A DNA stretch of 64,000 bases, from the NCBI RefSeq assembly GCF_002770595.1, contig NZ_CP022986.1, positions 186,001 through 250,000 on the forward strand. The letters run 5' to 3'. The DNA comes from Chryseobacterium camelliae. GTDB taxonomy: Bacteria; Bacteroidota; Bacteroidia; Flavobacteriales; Weeksellaceae. Position numbers and translations under genes: made by a program. Within the stretch, counting starts at the first letter, position 1. Every line of letters starts with the position of its first letter. Under the pieces are notes generated by a model. The model saw only the letters and a list, made by a program, of their open reading frames with translations. It did not search any database and was not told where the DNA came from. Positions 55,172 to 64,000 of this stretch are shown here, piece after piece.

Positions 55172-56551
55172 ATGATAAAGAAATTTTTAAGTGTAACCAT
55201 TGTTTTAGGATTTTTCCAGCTTTCGTTGGCCCAGAATCCCATCATCCAGACCAAATTCACTGCCGACCCTGCGCCGATGGTGTATAAAGACACGGTTTTC
55301 CTTTATACCAGCCATGATGAGGACGATGCTTTCGGGTTTAAAATGAAAAACTGGCTGCTGTACACTTCTACGGATATGGTCAACTGGACCGATCATGGTG
55401 TTATCGCTTCCCTTAAAGATTTTAAATGGACGGATCCGGAAAACGGAGCCTGGGCGCCTCAGGTCATCGAAAGAAACGGCAAATTTTATATGTACTGTCC
55501 GATGCCCGGACAGAGAGGGATCGGCGTCTTGGTAGCAGACAGTCTGTACGGCCCTTTCACGGATCCGATCGGGAAACCGTTGGTTAAAAATTCATCCGAT
55601 GACATCGACCCGACCGTTCTGATCGATGACGACGGACAGGCATATCTCTATTGGGGAAATCCGAATCTCTGGTATGTGAAGCTGAACGAAGATATGATTT
55701 CGGTGAAAGGCGAAGTCGTGAAAGATCCGTCCATTGCCAAAGTAAAAGGGGCAGCCGATCCTTTTCATTATCAGGAAGGACCGTGGGCGTGGAAAAGAAA
55801 CGGGAAATATTATATGGCTTACGCTTCGACCTGCTGTCCCGAAGGAATGGGCTATGCCATGGGAAAATCAGCGACCGGACCGTGGGAATTCAAAGGAATG
55901 ATCATGGACAGCGACAGACGTTCCAACGGGAACCATCCCGGAATCATCGATTATAAAGGAAAAACGTATGTTTTCGGATTTAATTACAATATCGGAAAAC
56001 AGACCATGAGCAAGCATTACGAACGCCGTTCCGTATGCATCAGCGAAATGAAATATAATGCCGACGGGACCATCCAGAAACTTCCGTTCTGGAATCCGGA
56101 AGGCGTAAAAAGAATAGGAACCCTCAATCCGTACAACCGGATAGAGGCGGAAACCATCGCATTCAGTGAAGGCTTAAAAACCGAAAAGATGACCGAGTGG
56201 GAAAGGAACAATCCGTATGACACCGGAAAAAAAATCACCGACCGGATCGTAGTTTCTTCCATCAACAACGGCGATTATCTCAAAGTTCAGGGCGTAGATT
56301 TCTCCAGGGGAGCACAATCAATCGAAGTTTCCGTAGCACCTTTGTATGGCGGAACGATCGAAATCCATACCGATGCGGTGGACGGACCGATTTTAGGAAC
56401 CGTAAAAGTAATCGGTAAAGCGGAAGGCGATGTTTTCAGAACGATTAAAACACCGGTAAAAAATACCAAAGGCATCCACGACCTCTATTTTGTTTTCAAA
56501 GGAGATAAAGACCTTTTCTATTTCGATTGGTGGAAGTTTAATGCAAATTAA
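55172..56551 (+). CDS. GH43 family glycoside hydrolase with C-terminal CBM6 (paralogue 1)
   Basis: 459 residues, signal peptide MIKKFLSVTIVLGFFQLSLAQ. The propeller shows base Asp in [24 protein letters not shown], Asp in SDDIDPTVLIDDDGQAYLYWG and acid Glu in HYQEGPWAWKRNGKYYMAY. CBM6 occupies ~325-459 (NRIEAETIAFSEG, SINNGDYLKVQGVDF, GIHDLYFVFKGDKDLFYFDWWKF). Family members with this layout release arabinose from arabinoxylan. It is closely related to the proteins at 60735 and 62394. Confidence 0.93.
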   Translation: MIKKFLSVTIVLGFFQLSLAQNPIIQTKFTADPAPMVYKDTVFLYTSHDEDDAFGFKMKNWLLYTSTDMVNWTDHGVIASLKDFKWTDPENGAWAPQVIERNGKFYMYCPMPGQRGIGVLVADSLYGPFTDPIGKPLVKNSSDDIDPTVLIDDDGQAYLYWGNPNLWYVKLNEDMISVKGEVVKDPSIAKVKGAADPFHYQEGPWAWKRNGKYYMAYASTCCPEGMGYAMGKSATGPWEFKGMIMDSDRRSNGNHPGIIDYKGKTYVFGFNYNIGKQTMSKHYERRSVCISEMKYNADGTIQKLPFWNPEGVKRIGTLNPYNRIEAETIAFSEGLKTEKMTEWERNNPYDTGKKITDRIVVSSINNGDYLKVQGVDFSRGAQSIEVSVAPLYGGTIEIHTDAVDGPILGTVKVIGKAEGDVFRTIKTPVKNTKGIHDLYFVFKGDKDLFYFDWWKFNAN

Positions 56552-56577
56552 ATTGGTTTGGATTTGAATTTAAGAAT

Positions 56578-56642
56578 ATCAATAGGAATGGGCTTTAGCC
56601 CATTTAACAAAGAGAATAAGGCGTGTGGCTTTAGCCAAAACA
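56578..56642. repeat. Double-hairpin repeat (family B, copy 2)
   Basis: ATCAATAGGAA is followed by AATGGGC-TTTA-GCCCATT (56587-56604) and, after 21 bases, TGGC-TTTA-GCCA (56626-56637) with flanking AAAAC. A C-to-T change in one arm of hairpin one relative to copy 1 is matched by G-to-A in the other arm, so pairing is kept. Confidence 0.8.
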
Positions 56643-56684
56643 TATTGTTATAAGTTATATTAATTATCAGTTAAAATTTTAAAA

Positions 56685-58703
56685 ATGTCCAGATTTAAAT
56701 TTTTTGTTCTCAGCTTTCTCAGTGCCGGATGCTGTTTAAATGCACAGTCAACCGTCTGGCTGGATCAACTGGACCTGAGCGTTGCTACGCAGGGAAACGG
56801 AAAACCGGGCGTCAATACTTCGGTGGACGGAAAACCTTTAATGGTTGCCGGCGAAGTGTTTAAAAGAGGTTTCGGAACCCACGCCGAAAGTTCTTTGCTG
56901 ATTAAACTCAATGGAAAAGCCACAAAATTTTCGGCACTGGTCGGACTCGACGATGAAATGAAAGGCCACGATCCCGCGGTGGAATTTGAAATTTACGGCG
57001 ACAACAAAAAGCTCTGGTCAAGCGGCGTTATGCATCTCGGCGACAAAGCCAAACCCGTTTCGGTATCGTTAAAAGGAATCAAACAGCTGGAACTGGTCGT
57101 TGCAGACGGCGGTAACGGTCCGTATTACGATCACGCCGATTGGGTGAATGCCCGGTTTGAAACCGCAGGCGTTTCCACATTGGAGACTTTCAATCCGATT
57201 GCTTCCGAACCTTATATTTTAACCCCAAAACCGGCAGCCACCCCAAAAATCAACTCTGCCACGGTTTACGGCGTTCGTCCGGGTTCACCATTTCTGTTCA
57301 GGATCGCAGCGACTGGCGACCGGCCGATGACTTTCGCCGCAAAAAATCTTCCGGAAGGATTAAAAATAGATCCACAAACCGGAATTATCACCGGAAAAAT
57401 TGCTCAAAAAGAAACGTATGAAGTTGAATTAATGGCTAAAAATGCCAAGGGTTCAGCCTCGAAAAAATTAAAAATAGAATCCGCCGACCGGATTGCCCTG
57501 ACGCCGACTATGGGATGGAACAGCTGGAACTGTTTCGGACACGAAGTTTCGGCCGATAAAGTGAAACGTGCTGCCGATGCTTTGGTTAAATCAGGACTTG
57601 TCAACCACGGCTGGAACTATATCAACATCGATGATTCCTGGCAGTACAACCGGAACGGAAAAGACCCGTCTTTCAATGGGCAGTTCCGGGATAAAGACGG
57701 GTATATTTTAACCAACTCCAAATTTCCGGACATGAAAAACCTTGGCGATTATATCCATGGAAACGGTCTCAAAATGGGGATTTATTCCTCTCCTGGACCG
57801 TGGACCTGCGGCGGATGTGCCGGAAGCTACGGCTACGAAAAACAGGATGCCGAAAGCTACGCCCAATGGGGTGTCGATTACCTCAAATACGACTGGTGCA
57901 GCTACGGCGGCGTGATCGACGGACTGCCGGATCACGATCCGAATAAAGTTCCTTCACTGGCATTCAACGGCGGTAGCGATTTGGATAAAGGCGTAAAACC
58001 TTTTAAACTGATGGGAAATTTACTCAGACAACAGCCCAGGGATATCGTCTACAACCTCTGCCAATACGGAATGGGCGACGTCTGGAAATGGGGAGATGAA
58101 GCCGATGCCCAATCCTGGCGCACCACCAACGATATTACCGATACCTGGGCCAGTGTAAAAAATATTGCCCTAGCTCAGGACAAAGCCGCTCCCTACGCCA
58201 AACCCGGCAACTGGAACGATCCCGATATGCTGGTTGTCGGCGTAGTCGGCTGGGGAAATCCGCACCAAAGCAAGCTGAAACCGGATGAACAATACCTTCA
58301 CATCAGTCTTTGGAGCATCTTTTCCGCACCGCTACTAATCGGGTGTGACCTTGAGAAAATGGATGATTTTACCTTAAATCTTTTAACCAACGATGAAGTC
58401 ATTGCCGTTAATCAGGATGCATTGGGAAAACAGGGCGTTTGTTTAAACACCCTTGGCGAACTGAAAATCTATGTGAAAGACCTTGAAGACGGCGGCAAAG
58501 CGATGGCCTTTGCCAATTTCGGAAGGGAAAAAGTAAAGCTCGCTTATAAGGATTTTAAAAAACTGGGAATTTCCGGAAATCAGACGGTGCGCGATCTGTG
58601 GAGACAGAAGGATATTGCGAAAATCAATACCGGTATGGGAAGCCTGGCACTGGATATTCCGGCGCACGGGGTAGCCTATTATAAATTCATTTCAAATCAA
58701 TAA
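56685..58703 (+). CDS. GH27 family glycoside hydrolase with N-terminal NPCBM and Ig-like domains
   Basis: 672 residues, signal peptide ending at CCLNAQ. Residues ~22-165 are an NPCBM/CBM51 domain (FKRGFGTHAESSLLIKLNGKATKFSALVGLDDE). Residues ~185-265 are a putative Ig domain (FLFRIAATGDRPMTFAAKNLPEGLKIDPQTGIITGK). The GH27 barrel begins TPTMGWNSWNCFG and has the nucleophile Asp in YLKYDWCSYGG and the acid/base Asp in RTTNDITDTW. GH27 members cleave alpha-D-galactosides or beta-L-arabinopyranosides, both possible xylan caps. The CGGCAGSYG loop has two Cys likely in a disulfide. Confidence 0.93.
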   Translation: MSRFKFFVLSFLSAGCCLNAQSTVWLDQLDLSVATQGNGKPGVNTSVDGKPLMVAGEVFKRGFGTHAESSLLIKLNGKATKFSALVGLDDEMKGHDPAVEFEIYGDNKKLWSSGVMHLGDKAKPVSVSLKGIKQLELVVADGGNGPYYDHADWVNARFETAGVSTLETFNPIASEPYILTPKPAATPKINSATVYGVRPGSPFLFRIAATGDRPMTFAAKNLPEGLKIDPQTGIITGKIAQKETYEVELMAKNAKGSASKKLKIESADRIALTPTMGWNSWNCFGHEVSADKVKRAADALVKSGLVNHGWNYINIDDSWQYNRNGKDPSFNGQFRDKDGYILTNSKFPDMKNLGDYIHGNGLKMGIYSSPGPWTCGGCAGSYGYEKQDAESYAQWGVDYLKYDWCSYGGVIDGLPDHDPNKVPSLAFNGGSDLDKGVKPFKLMGNLLRQQPRDIVYNLCQYGMGDVWKWGDEADAQSWRTTNDITDTWASVKNIALAQDKAAPYAKPGNWNDPDMLVVGVVGWGNPHQSKLKPDEQYLHISLWSIFSAPLLIGCDLEKMDDFTLNLLTNDEVIAVNQDALGKQGVCLNTLGELKIYVKDLEDGGKAMAFANFGREKVKLAYKDFKKLGISGNQTVRDLWRQKDIAKINTGMGSLALDIPAHGVAYYKFISNQ

Positions 58704-58726
58704 TTTAAATAAAATTTGAAAATCAA

Positions 58727-60685
58727 ATGAATATTATTAAAAACCATATTAATCCGAAAATCTTTTCAAAAGCAGCTTTATACCTCGTTTTTTTACTTGG
58801 AAGCATGTTGGTTTCTGCAAATAATCTGCTGGTCAAATCTCCGAATGGTAAGATTATAGTGAATGTTTTACATTCAGATCGTTCCGGGAACGGAAGATGG
58901 TTTTTGAATGTGAACTATAATGATAGCGGTAAATTGACAGAAGCCATTTCTACCATTGATCTGGGATTGATACTTTCAGACAATATTTCTTTTGATAATA
59001 TCACTTTTTTAAAAGCTTCAAAACCTGTTCTGATCAGGGAAAGTTATACCATGCCCCACGGAAAATCTTCTCAGAGAACTAATCTGGGAAATGAAGTGGT
59101 TTTCACTTTTCAGAATCGGGAAAAGAAAAAAATGGAGGTCATCCTTCGGGTGTATAACGACGGGATTGCTTTCCGGTATTCACTTTCCGGAAAAGGAAAT
59201 TATACGGTGATGGATGAATTGACTTCCTACACCGTTGGCAACGAAACCGCACGCTGGACTGAAAAATGGAATCCCGCCAATGAAGGCCTGTATTCCGCGA
59301 TGGCGGGCGATACAACCCAGCAGGAAGAGTGGGGCTATCCGGCCTTGTTTCAGATCAAAGAGAAGAACTGCTGGTTTTTGCTGCACGAGTCGGCTGTTGA
59401 CGGAAATTACTGCGGTTCCAAACTCAGCAACAAATCCGATAAAAATAAATATAAAATAACGTTTCCGGACCCGAAAGACGGTCGCGGAAAAGGAGACTCA
59501 CTGCCTAAAATTACCTTTCCCTGGAAATCGCCTTGGAGAGTGATCATTATCGGGAGTCTCAATGATGTTGTCACTTCCACATTGGTTGATGACGTTGCGC
59601 CGCCTTCTGTCATCAAAAATACGGACTGGATAAAACCGGGAGCCGTTTCCTGGAACTATTGGTCCGATAACCATGGAACCAGAGACTTTAAAACGGTCTG
59701 CACATTTGCCGATCTGGCCGTCGCCATGAACTGGACGTATACCTTGCTCGATTGGGAATGGGATGCCATGGGCAACGGCGGCAACCTGGACGATGCTTTG
59801 AAATACATTCGTTCCAAAGGGATCAAACCGTTGATGTGGTACAATTCCGGCGGCGACCATACCTGGGTTTCTTCCACTCCGAAAGACCGGATGCTTACCC
59901 ATGAAAACAGAGTGGAAGAATTTTCAAAGCTCAGAAAATTGGGCGTTGCCGGCGTAAAAGTCGATTTTTTTGAGAGCGAAAAGCAGGAGATGATTCAGTA
60001 TTATATCGATATTCTGGAAGATGCGGCGAAGTTTGAAATGATGGTCTATTTTCATGGCTGCCTGGTTCCGAGAGGCTGGGCGAGGACCTATCCGAACCTG
60101 CTGACCTACGAAGCCGTTCGCGGTGCCGAATGGTACAACAACGGCCCGGAATTTACCGCCACGGCACCTGTTCACAACACCATTTTGCCTTTTACACGGA
60201 ATGTGGTGGGTTCCATGGATTATACACCGGTCACTTTTACCAATTCACAGTTTCCGCATCTGACTTCATATGGTCATGAGCTGGCATTAAGTGTCCTGTT
60301 TGAATCTGCGCTTCAGCACTTTGCCGACCGGCCGGAAGGCTATTCCGACTTGCCGGATGCGCCGAAGCAATTTTTAAAAGAAGTTCCCACAAGTTGGGAC
60401 GAAACGGTTTTGTTGCAGGGCTTTCCCGGAAAAGAGGCGGTGCTGGCAAGAAGGAAAAGCCAGAAATGGTATATCGGCGGAATCAACGGAGAAAATATCG
60501 AAAAGAACATTAAAATCACCTTTGATTTCTTAGAAAAAAATAAGAAGTATAAGTTAAGACTGATAAAAGACGGGAAGCACGATAAGCAGCTGGTGACCGA
60601 TGATCTGGTAATCGGAAGTGCAGACTCCGTTACAGTGAAAGAGTTGAGGAGAGGAGGTTTTGCTGCGGTAATTTCACCGTTGTAA
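58727..60685 (+). CDS. GH97 family glycoside hydrolase, retaining type
   Basis: 652 residues, signal peptide MNIIKNHINPKIFSKAALYLVFLLGSMLVSAN. N-terminal beta-sandwich (DELTSYTVGNETARW), the barrel with KPGAVSWNYWSDNHGTRDF, YTLLDWEWDAMGNGG, IKPLMWYNSGG, and the nucleophile Asp in AGVKVDFFESEKQ. This Asp marks the retaining branch of GH97 (alpha-galactosidase or beta-L-arabinopyranosidase), as opposed to inverting SusB-type alpha-glucosidases which use Glu. It is 23 bases after the GH27 gene, so two enzymes of overlapping specificity are adjacent. Confidence 0.93.
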   Translation: MNIIKNHINPKIFSKAALYLVFLLGSMLVSANNLLVKSPNGKIIVNVLHSDRSGNGRWFLNVNYNDSGKLTEAISTIDLGLILSDNISFDNITFLKASKPVLIRESYTMPHGKSSQRTNLGNEVVFTFQNREKKKMEVILRVYNDGIAFRYSLSGKGNYTVMDELTSYTVGNETARWTEKWNPANEGLYSAMAGDTTQQEEWGYPALFQIKEKNCWFLLHESAVDGNYCGSKLSNKSDKNKYKITFPDPKDGRGKGDSLPKITFPWKSPWRVIIIGSLNDVVTSTLVDDVAPPSVIKNTDWIKPGAVSWNYWSDNHGTRDFKTVCTFADLAVAMNWTYTLLDWEWDAMGNGGNLDDALKYIRSKGIKPLMWYNSGGDHTWVSSTPKDRMLTHENRVEEFSKLRKLGVAGVKVDFFESEKQEMIQYYIDILEDAAKFEMMVYFHGCLVPRGWARTYPNLLTYEAVRGAEWYNNGPEFTATAPVHNTILPFTRNVVGSMDYTPVTFTNSQFPHLTSYGHELALSVLFESALQHFADRPEGYSDLPDAPKQFLKEVPTSWDETVLLQGFPGKEAVLARRKSQKWYIGGINGENIEKNIKITFDFLEKNKKYKLRLIKDGKHDKQLVTDDLVIGSADSVTVKELRRGGFAAVISPL

Positions 60686-60734
60686 TTCAGCAATCTTAAA
60701 TAATCGTACAGTCAGAAAATTAAAATAACAGTTA

Positions 60735-62138
60735 ATGAAAAATATAAAAACAATACTAGCCCTGATAGCCTGCAGTCTGGGATCTGCGGTTTCCGCACAG
60801 AACCCGGTGATCCAGACGCACTTCACACCTGATCCGGCGCCGATGATTTACAAAGGTAAGATGTATCTATATACTGGGGACGACCAGCCGGGATTCGATT
60901 TTTATACGATGACGAAATGGCATGTGTATTCATCGGATGATATGGTGAACTGGACCGATCACGGTTCTCCGGTTTCGCTCGAATCGTTCAGCTGGGCAAG
61001 AGACCGGGCATGGGCGGCACAATGTGTAGAGCGCAACGGCAAATTTTACTGGTACATCTGTGTCCAGACGGTGGACAACAATATGGCCATCGGCGTGGCG
61101 GTCTCCGATAGTCCGGCTGGCCCTTTCAAAGATGCTCTGGGGAAACCGCTGGTGACCACGGCAACCTGGGACAATATCGACCCAACGGTTTTTATCGATG
61201 ATGACGGACAGGCCTATCTGTATTGGGGAAACAGCAAACTGTTTTATGTAAAGCTCAATAAAGATATGACTTCCTTCAACGGGAAAATCACGGAAATTCC
61301 GCAGTCAGTCGAAGCTTTCGGCGGGATGAGACGTCCCGGGAAAAGTGATGAGGTCCTGCAGAAACAGGAAAAATTCGACGACGTCTACGTGGAAGGGCCG
61401 TGGCTATACAAACGCAACAAGCAGTATTACATGATGTACGCAGGAATGACCAATAGAACGGAATGTTTGTCTTATGCAACCAGCGCGTCCCCAACCGGAC
61501 CATGGAAATACCAGGGAAAAATCATGACCGACCAGCCCACCAACAGCTTTACCAACCACGGTGGAATTATTGATTACAAAGGAAAATCCTACCTCTTCTA
61601 CCACAACGCTTTATTGCCGAACGGAGGCAGCTATGGGCGTTCAACGGCGATTGAAGAATTTAAATACAATCCTGACGGCAGCATTCCGAAAATCAAAATT
61701 ACCAAAGAAGGCGTAAATCCTGTCGGTACCTTAAACCCATACCAGAGAAACGAAGCCGAAACAATGGCCTGGTCGGAAAAATGCACCACTTCCGAAAATA
61801 AGAAGACCGGCGTTTACGTTTCCGACATCAGGACCGGAGGCTACATCAAAGTCCGTGCAGTCGATTTTGGAAAAGGTGCATCTGAATTTTCCGCATCTGT
61901 AGCCGCAGGCATCGACGGCGGCATCCTGGAAGTTCATTTGGATGATGTAAAAGGCACTAAGATCGCCCAGATCGAAATCCCGAGAACCGGTGGCTGGGAA
62001 GAATTTAAAACCCTGACCTCCAAAATCTCAGAATCCGTCTCCGGCATCCACGATGTCTACTTTGTTTTCCAAGGAAAGAACATCACCGCCGGCAGAAAGC
62101 TGTTCAACTTCGATCACTGGAGTTTCAAGAAAAAATAG
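60735..62138 (+). CDS. GH43 family glycoside hydrolase with C-terminal CBM6 (paralogue 2)
   Basis: 467 residues, signal peptide MKNIKTILALIACSLGSAVSAQ. Catalytic residues are the Asp in FTPDPAPMIYKGKMYLYTGDD, Asp in NIDPTVFIDDDGQAYLYWG and Glu in [22 protein letters not shown]6 is seen at ~335-467 (QRNEAETMAWSEKCTT, GGYIKVRAVDFGKGA, GIHDVYFVFQG). It has an insertion GMRRPGKSDEVLQKQEKFDD before the acid Glu that is shorter in paralogue 1. Most similar to the gene at 62394. Confidence 0.93.
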   Translation: MKNIKTILALIACSLGSAVSAQNPVIQTHFTPDPAPMIYKGKMYLYTGDDQPGFDFYTMTKWHVYSSDDMVNWTDHGSPVSLESFSWARDRAWAAQCVERNGKFYWYICVQTVDNNMAIGVAVSDSPAGPFKDALGKPLVTTATWDNIDPTVFIDDDGQAYLYWGNSKLFYVKLNKDMTSFNGKITEIPQSVEAFGGMRRPGKSDEVLQKQEKFDDVYVEGPWLYKRNKQYYMMYAGMTNRTECLSYATSASPTGPWKYQGKIMTDQPTNSFTNHGGIIDYKGKSYLFYHNALLPNGGSYGRSTAIEEFKYNPDGSIPKIKITKEGVNPVGTLNPYQRNEAETMAWSEKCTTSENKKTGVYVSDIRTGGYIKVRAVDFGKGASEFSASVAAGIDGGILEVHLDDVKGTKIAQIEIPRTGGWEEFKTLTSKISESVSGIHDVYFVFQGKNITAGRKLFNFDHWSFKKK

Positions 62139-62162
62139 AAATTTAATCACAAAGCATTATTT

Positions 62163-62351
62163 AACCACAAAAGTTGCAAAAGATATTGATGCTGCATAGT
62201 AAAGTTAAATAGAAAACGTGAAACAAGTCCGCAAAAGCTTTTAAAAATCTTTGATTTTTAATCTCATGTGTTCTAAAAATATGCGCAATAATTAAAACTA
62301 AAAAAATCTAATGTGCCTCATGTGTTAAAAGCTTTTGTGACTTTTGTGGTT
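62163..62351. repeat. MITE-like element with ~20-bp imperfect terminal inverted repeats
   Basis: Left arm 62163-62182 begins AACCACAAAAG; right arm 62332-62351 ends CTTTTGTGGTT. The arms pair at 18 of 20 positions. Inside lies a 9-bp hairpin (62241-62249 with 62253-62261, TTAAAAATC/GATTTTTAA), plus two copies of CTCATGTGTT (62263 and 62318). There is no coding frame. It fills most of the gap 62139-62393 between two GH43 paralogues. Confidence 0.6.
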
Positions 62352-62393
62352 ATATAAAACGCCCTTAGTACTCAAAAAAATGAAATAGAAAAT

Positions 62394-63770
62394 ATGAAAA
62401 AGACCTTACAATCCATACTCGGCCTTCTCCTGATCGGATGTTCAGCGAATTTGTTCGGCCAGAATCCTATCATTCAGACCAACTACACCGCCGATCCGGC
62501 ACCGATGGTCTACAACGGCAGGCTGTACGTATACACCACGCATGATGAAGACGATTCCACCTGGTTTACCATGAACGACTGGAAAGTCTATTCCACCGAC
62601 GATATGGTGAACTGGACCGATCACGGAACCATCCTTTCCTACAATGATTTCGACTGGGCCAAGCGGGATGCCTGGGCCGCGCAATGCGTTGAAAGAAACG
62701 GCAAATTTTTTATGTACGTTCCGATGTGGTCGAAAACCAATAACAAAGGCGCGATCGGTGTGGCGGTGGGCGATAGTCCGTTCGGGCCGTTTCACGATCC
62801 GCTGGGAAAACCTCTGGTGCAGAGCGAATGGGGCGATATTGATCCGACCGTTTTCGTGGACGATGACGGACAGGCCCACATGTACTGGGGAAACCCGAAG
62901 CTGAAATATGTGAAGCTGAATGAAAATATGATTTCCTATTCCGGCGATATCGTAGAAGTTCCGATGACCGCAGAATCTTTCGGCAAAAGGGACGGAAAAG
63001 AAAACCCGGAAAGACCAACGAAATATGAAGAAGGCCCGTGGCTCTACAAAAGGAAAAACCTGTATTACTTGTTCTGGCCGGGCGGTCCGCTTCCTGAATT
63101 CATTGGCTATTCCACCAGCAAAAGTGCGCAGGGACCATGGAAATACGGCAGAATTGTCATGCCAACCGAAGGGAAATCGTTTACCAACCATCCGGGAGTG
63201 ATTGACTTTAAAGGCAAAACCTACTTTTTCTACCATAATGGGGCGTTGCCCGGCGGAAGCGGATTTACAAGGTCAGTGAGCATCGAAGAACTTAATTTTA
63301 ATAAAGACGGTTCCATTTCGCCCATTAAAATGACGAATGGAATCATCAAAGCCATTGCAACTGTCAATCCGTACAGCTTCAACCACGCCGAAACCATCGC
63401 CTGGTCGGAAAATGTAAAATCTTATCAGAACAAAGAAGCCGGCGTGTTTGTCAAGGCTAAAAAAAGCGGCGCGTACACTAGCGTGAAAAATGTTGACTTC
63501 GGTAAAAAAGGACCTTTAAATTTCACGGCAAGAGTCGGAACCACGCACAACAGTGAGGTAACGATGGATGTTCATCTGGACAGCCTTACCGGACCGGTGG
63601 TGGCCACAGTAAAAGTTCCGCTAACCGGAGGCGACGATCGCTGGGAAACCGTGAAAGCCGAAGTGAAGGAAAAAACAACCGGGGTTCACGACCTGTATTT
63701 TGTGTTTAACGGAAAAGCCGCAAAAGATGTGATGTTTTTCGATTACTGGACCTTTCTTGAAAATAAATGA
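62394..63770 (+). CDS. GH43 family glycoside hydrolase with C-terminal CBM6 (paralogue 3)
   Basis: 458 residues, signal peptide [23 protein letters not shown]; an LIGCS sequence could alternatively be a lipobox. Catalytic residues are the Asp in [24 protein letters not shown], Asp in [19 protein letters not shown] and Glu in [22 protein letters not shown]6 covers ~330-458 ([39 protein letters not shown]). The stop is 2 bases before the next ATG. Confidence 0.93.
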   Translation: MKKTLQSILGLLLIGCSANLFGQNPIIQTNYTADPAPMVYNGRLYVYTTHDEDDSTWFTMNDWKVYSTDDMVNWTDHGTILSYNDFDWAKRDAWAAQCVERNGKFFMYVPMWSKTNNKGAIGVAVGDSPFGPFHDPLGKPLVQSEWGDIDPTVFVDDDGQAHMYWGNPKLKYVKLNENMISYSGDIVEVPMTAESFGKRDGKENPERPTKYEEGPWLYKRKNLYYLFWPGGPLPEFIGYSTSKSAQGPWKYGRIVMPTEGKSFTNHPGVIDFKGKTYFFYHNGALPGGSGFTRSVSIEELNFNKDGSISPIKMTNGIIKAIATVNPYSFNHAETIAWSENVKSYQNKEAGVFVKAKKSGAYTSVKNVDFGKKGPLNFTARVGTTHNSEVTMDVHLDSLTGPVVATVKVPLTGGDDRWETVKAEVKEKTTGVHDLYFVFNGKAAKDVMFFDYWTFLENK

Positions 63771-63772
63771 TT

Positions 63773-64000
63773 ATGAATAAACTATTTTTAAAACTATCAA
63801 TCATCCTGGGTATTCTCCTCCTGAATACCGTTTTTGCCCAGGTCGCCGAAGTCTCGAGCCCTGACGGAAAGCTAAAGCTGAATGTCTTCTCAGAAGACGG
63901 AAAAGCACTGTACAAGGTGATTTTTCAGGGGAAAACCATGCTGGAAAAATCACCATTGGGCCTTGTTACCAATGAATCTGATTTTTCTAAAAATTTAAAA
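63773..64000 (+). CDS. GH97 family glycoside hydrolase (3' truncated by window edge)
   Basis: 76 codons are visible, open to the last base. MNKLFLKLSIILGILLLNTVFAQ is a signal peptide, and EVSSPDGKLKLNVFSEDGKALYKVIFQGKTMLEKSPLGLVTN matches the first strands of the GH97 N-terminal sandwich. The remainder lies beyond the window, so retaining or inverting type cannot be told. It starts 2 bases after paralogue 3 of GH43. Confidence 0.82.
   Translation, partial: MNKLFLKLSIILGILLLNTVFAQVAEVSSPDGKLKLNVFSEDGKALYKVIFQGKTMLEKSPLGLVTNESDFSKNLK

Noticed and set aside
62442-63236. 264-residue minus-strand ORF inside a GH43 gene
   Set aside because: Its sequence mirrors the GH43 codons in antisense (high third-position GC leaves antisense frames open). 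The sense frame has signal peptide, catalytic residues and CBM6.

Overview
The window looks like a chromosomal segment of a Flavobacteriia member, most likely Chryseobacterium or a close Weeksellaceae relative. The signs are a SusC/SusD pair, a NUDIX-type sugar regulator, promoters of the Bacteroidetes form TAnnTTTG, starts without clear Shine-Dalgarno sequences, a Flavobacterium-type membrane pyrophosphatase, and a pyruvate dehydrogenase E1-alpha/E2 pair without a neighbouring E1-beta. The genus is inferred from family content and sequence feel; no search was run.

Region 1 (1-28,000) is mostly housekeeping. It holds a truncated DoxX protein, an S9 glutamyl-endopeptidase-like peptidase, a HAD hydrolase, a Crp/Fnr regulator, a GNAT acetyltransferase, a MATE exporter, a sigma-54 type response regulator that lacks a DNA-binding domain, YggS, a DUF72 protein, and a copper module (CxxC-bearing AraC regulator plus a Cu+ P1B-ATPase with one HMA and four Cys-rich metal-binding repeats). 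It continues with an acyl-CoA thioesterase, an RRM protein with a Gly-rich tail, a PAP2/BlaI pair, PDH E1-alpha and E2, a LolD-like ATPase, RadC, two uncharacterised proteins, soluble and membrane pyrophosphatases (the latter fused to an OmpA-like domain), an aminotransferase and an M28 lipoprotein peptidase.

Region 2 (28,000-44,000) is a pentose and hexuronate catabolic block. A NUDIX-HTH regulator is followed by xylulokinase, xylose isomerase and SusC/SusD. Next come mannonate dehydratase, an SDR mannonate oxidoreductase, glucuronate isomerase, KDG kinase, KDPG aldolase and an MFS hexuronate transporter. Together these would take xylose to xylulose-5-phosphate and glucuronate to pyruvate plus glyceraldehyde-3-phosphate.

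Region 3 (44,000-64,000, running off the end) is a train of secreted, same-strand carbohydrate-active enzymes: GH95, two GH43 with C-terminal beta-sandwich regions, a double-headed CE1-type esterase, GH31, three GH43-CBM6 paralogues, GH27 with an NPCBM domain, and two GH97 (the second truncated). With region 2 this reads as a polysaccharide utilisation locus for a heavily decorated glucuronoarabinoxylan. No endo-xylanase or alpha-glucuronidase is visible in the window.

Several unrelated families of short hairpin repeats sit in the gaps between genes, especially inside the PUL: 5.1, 40.9, 46.5, 48.5, 50.3, 56.6 and 62.2 kb. They, a candidate small RNA at 27.9 kb, and the pyrophosphatase-OmpA fusion are the least explained items.
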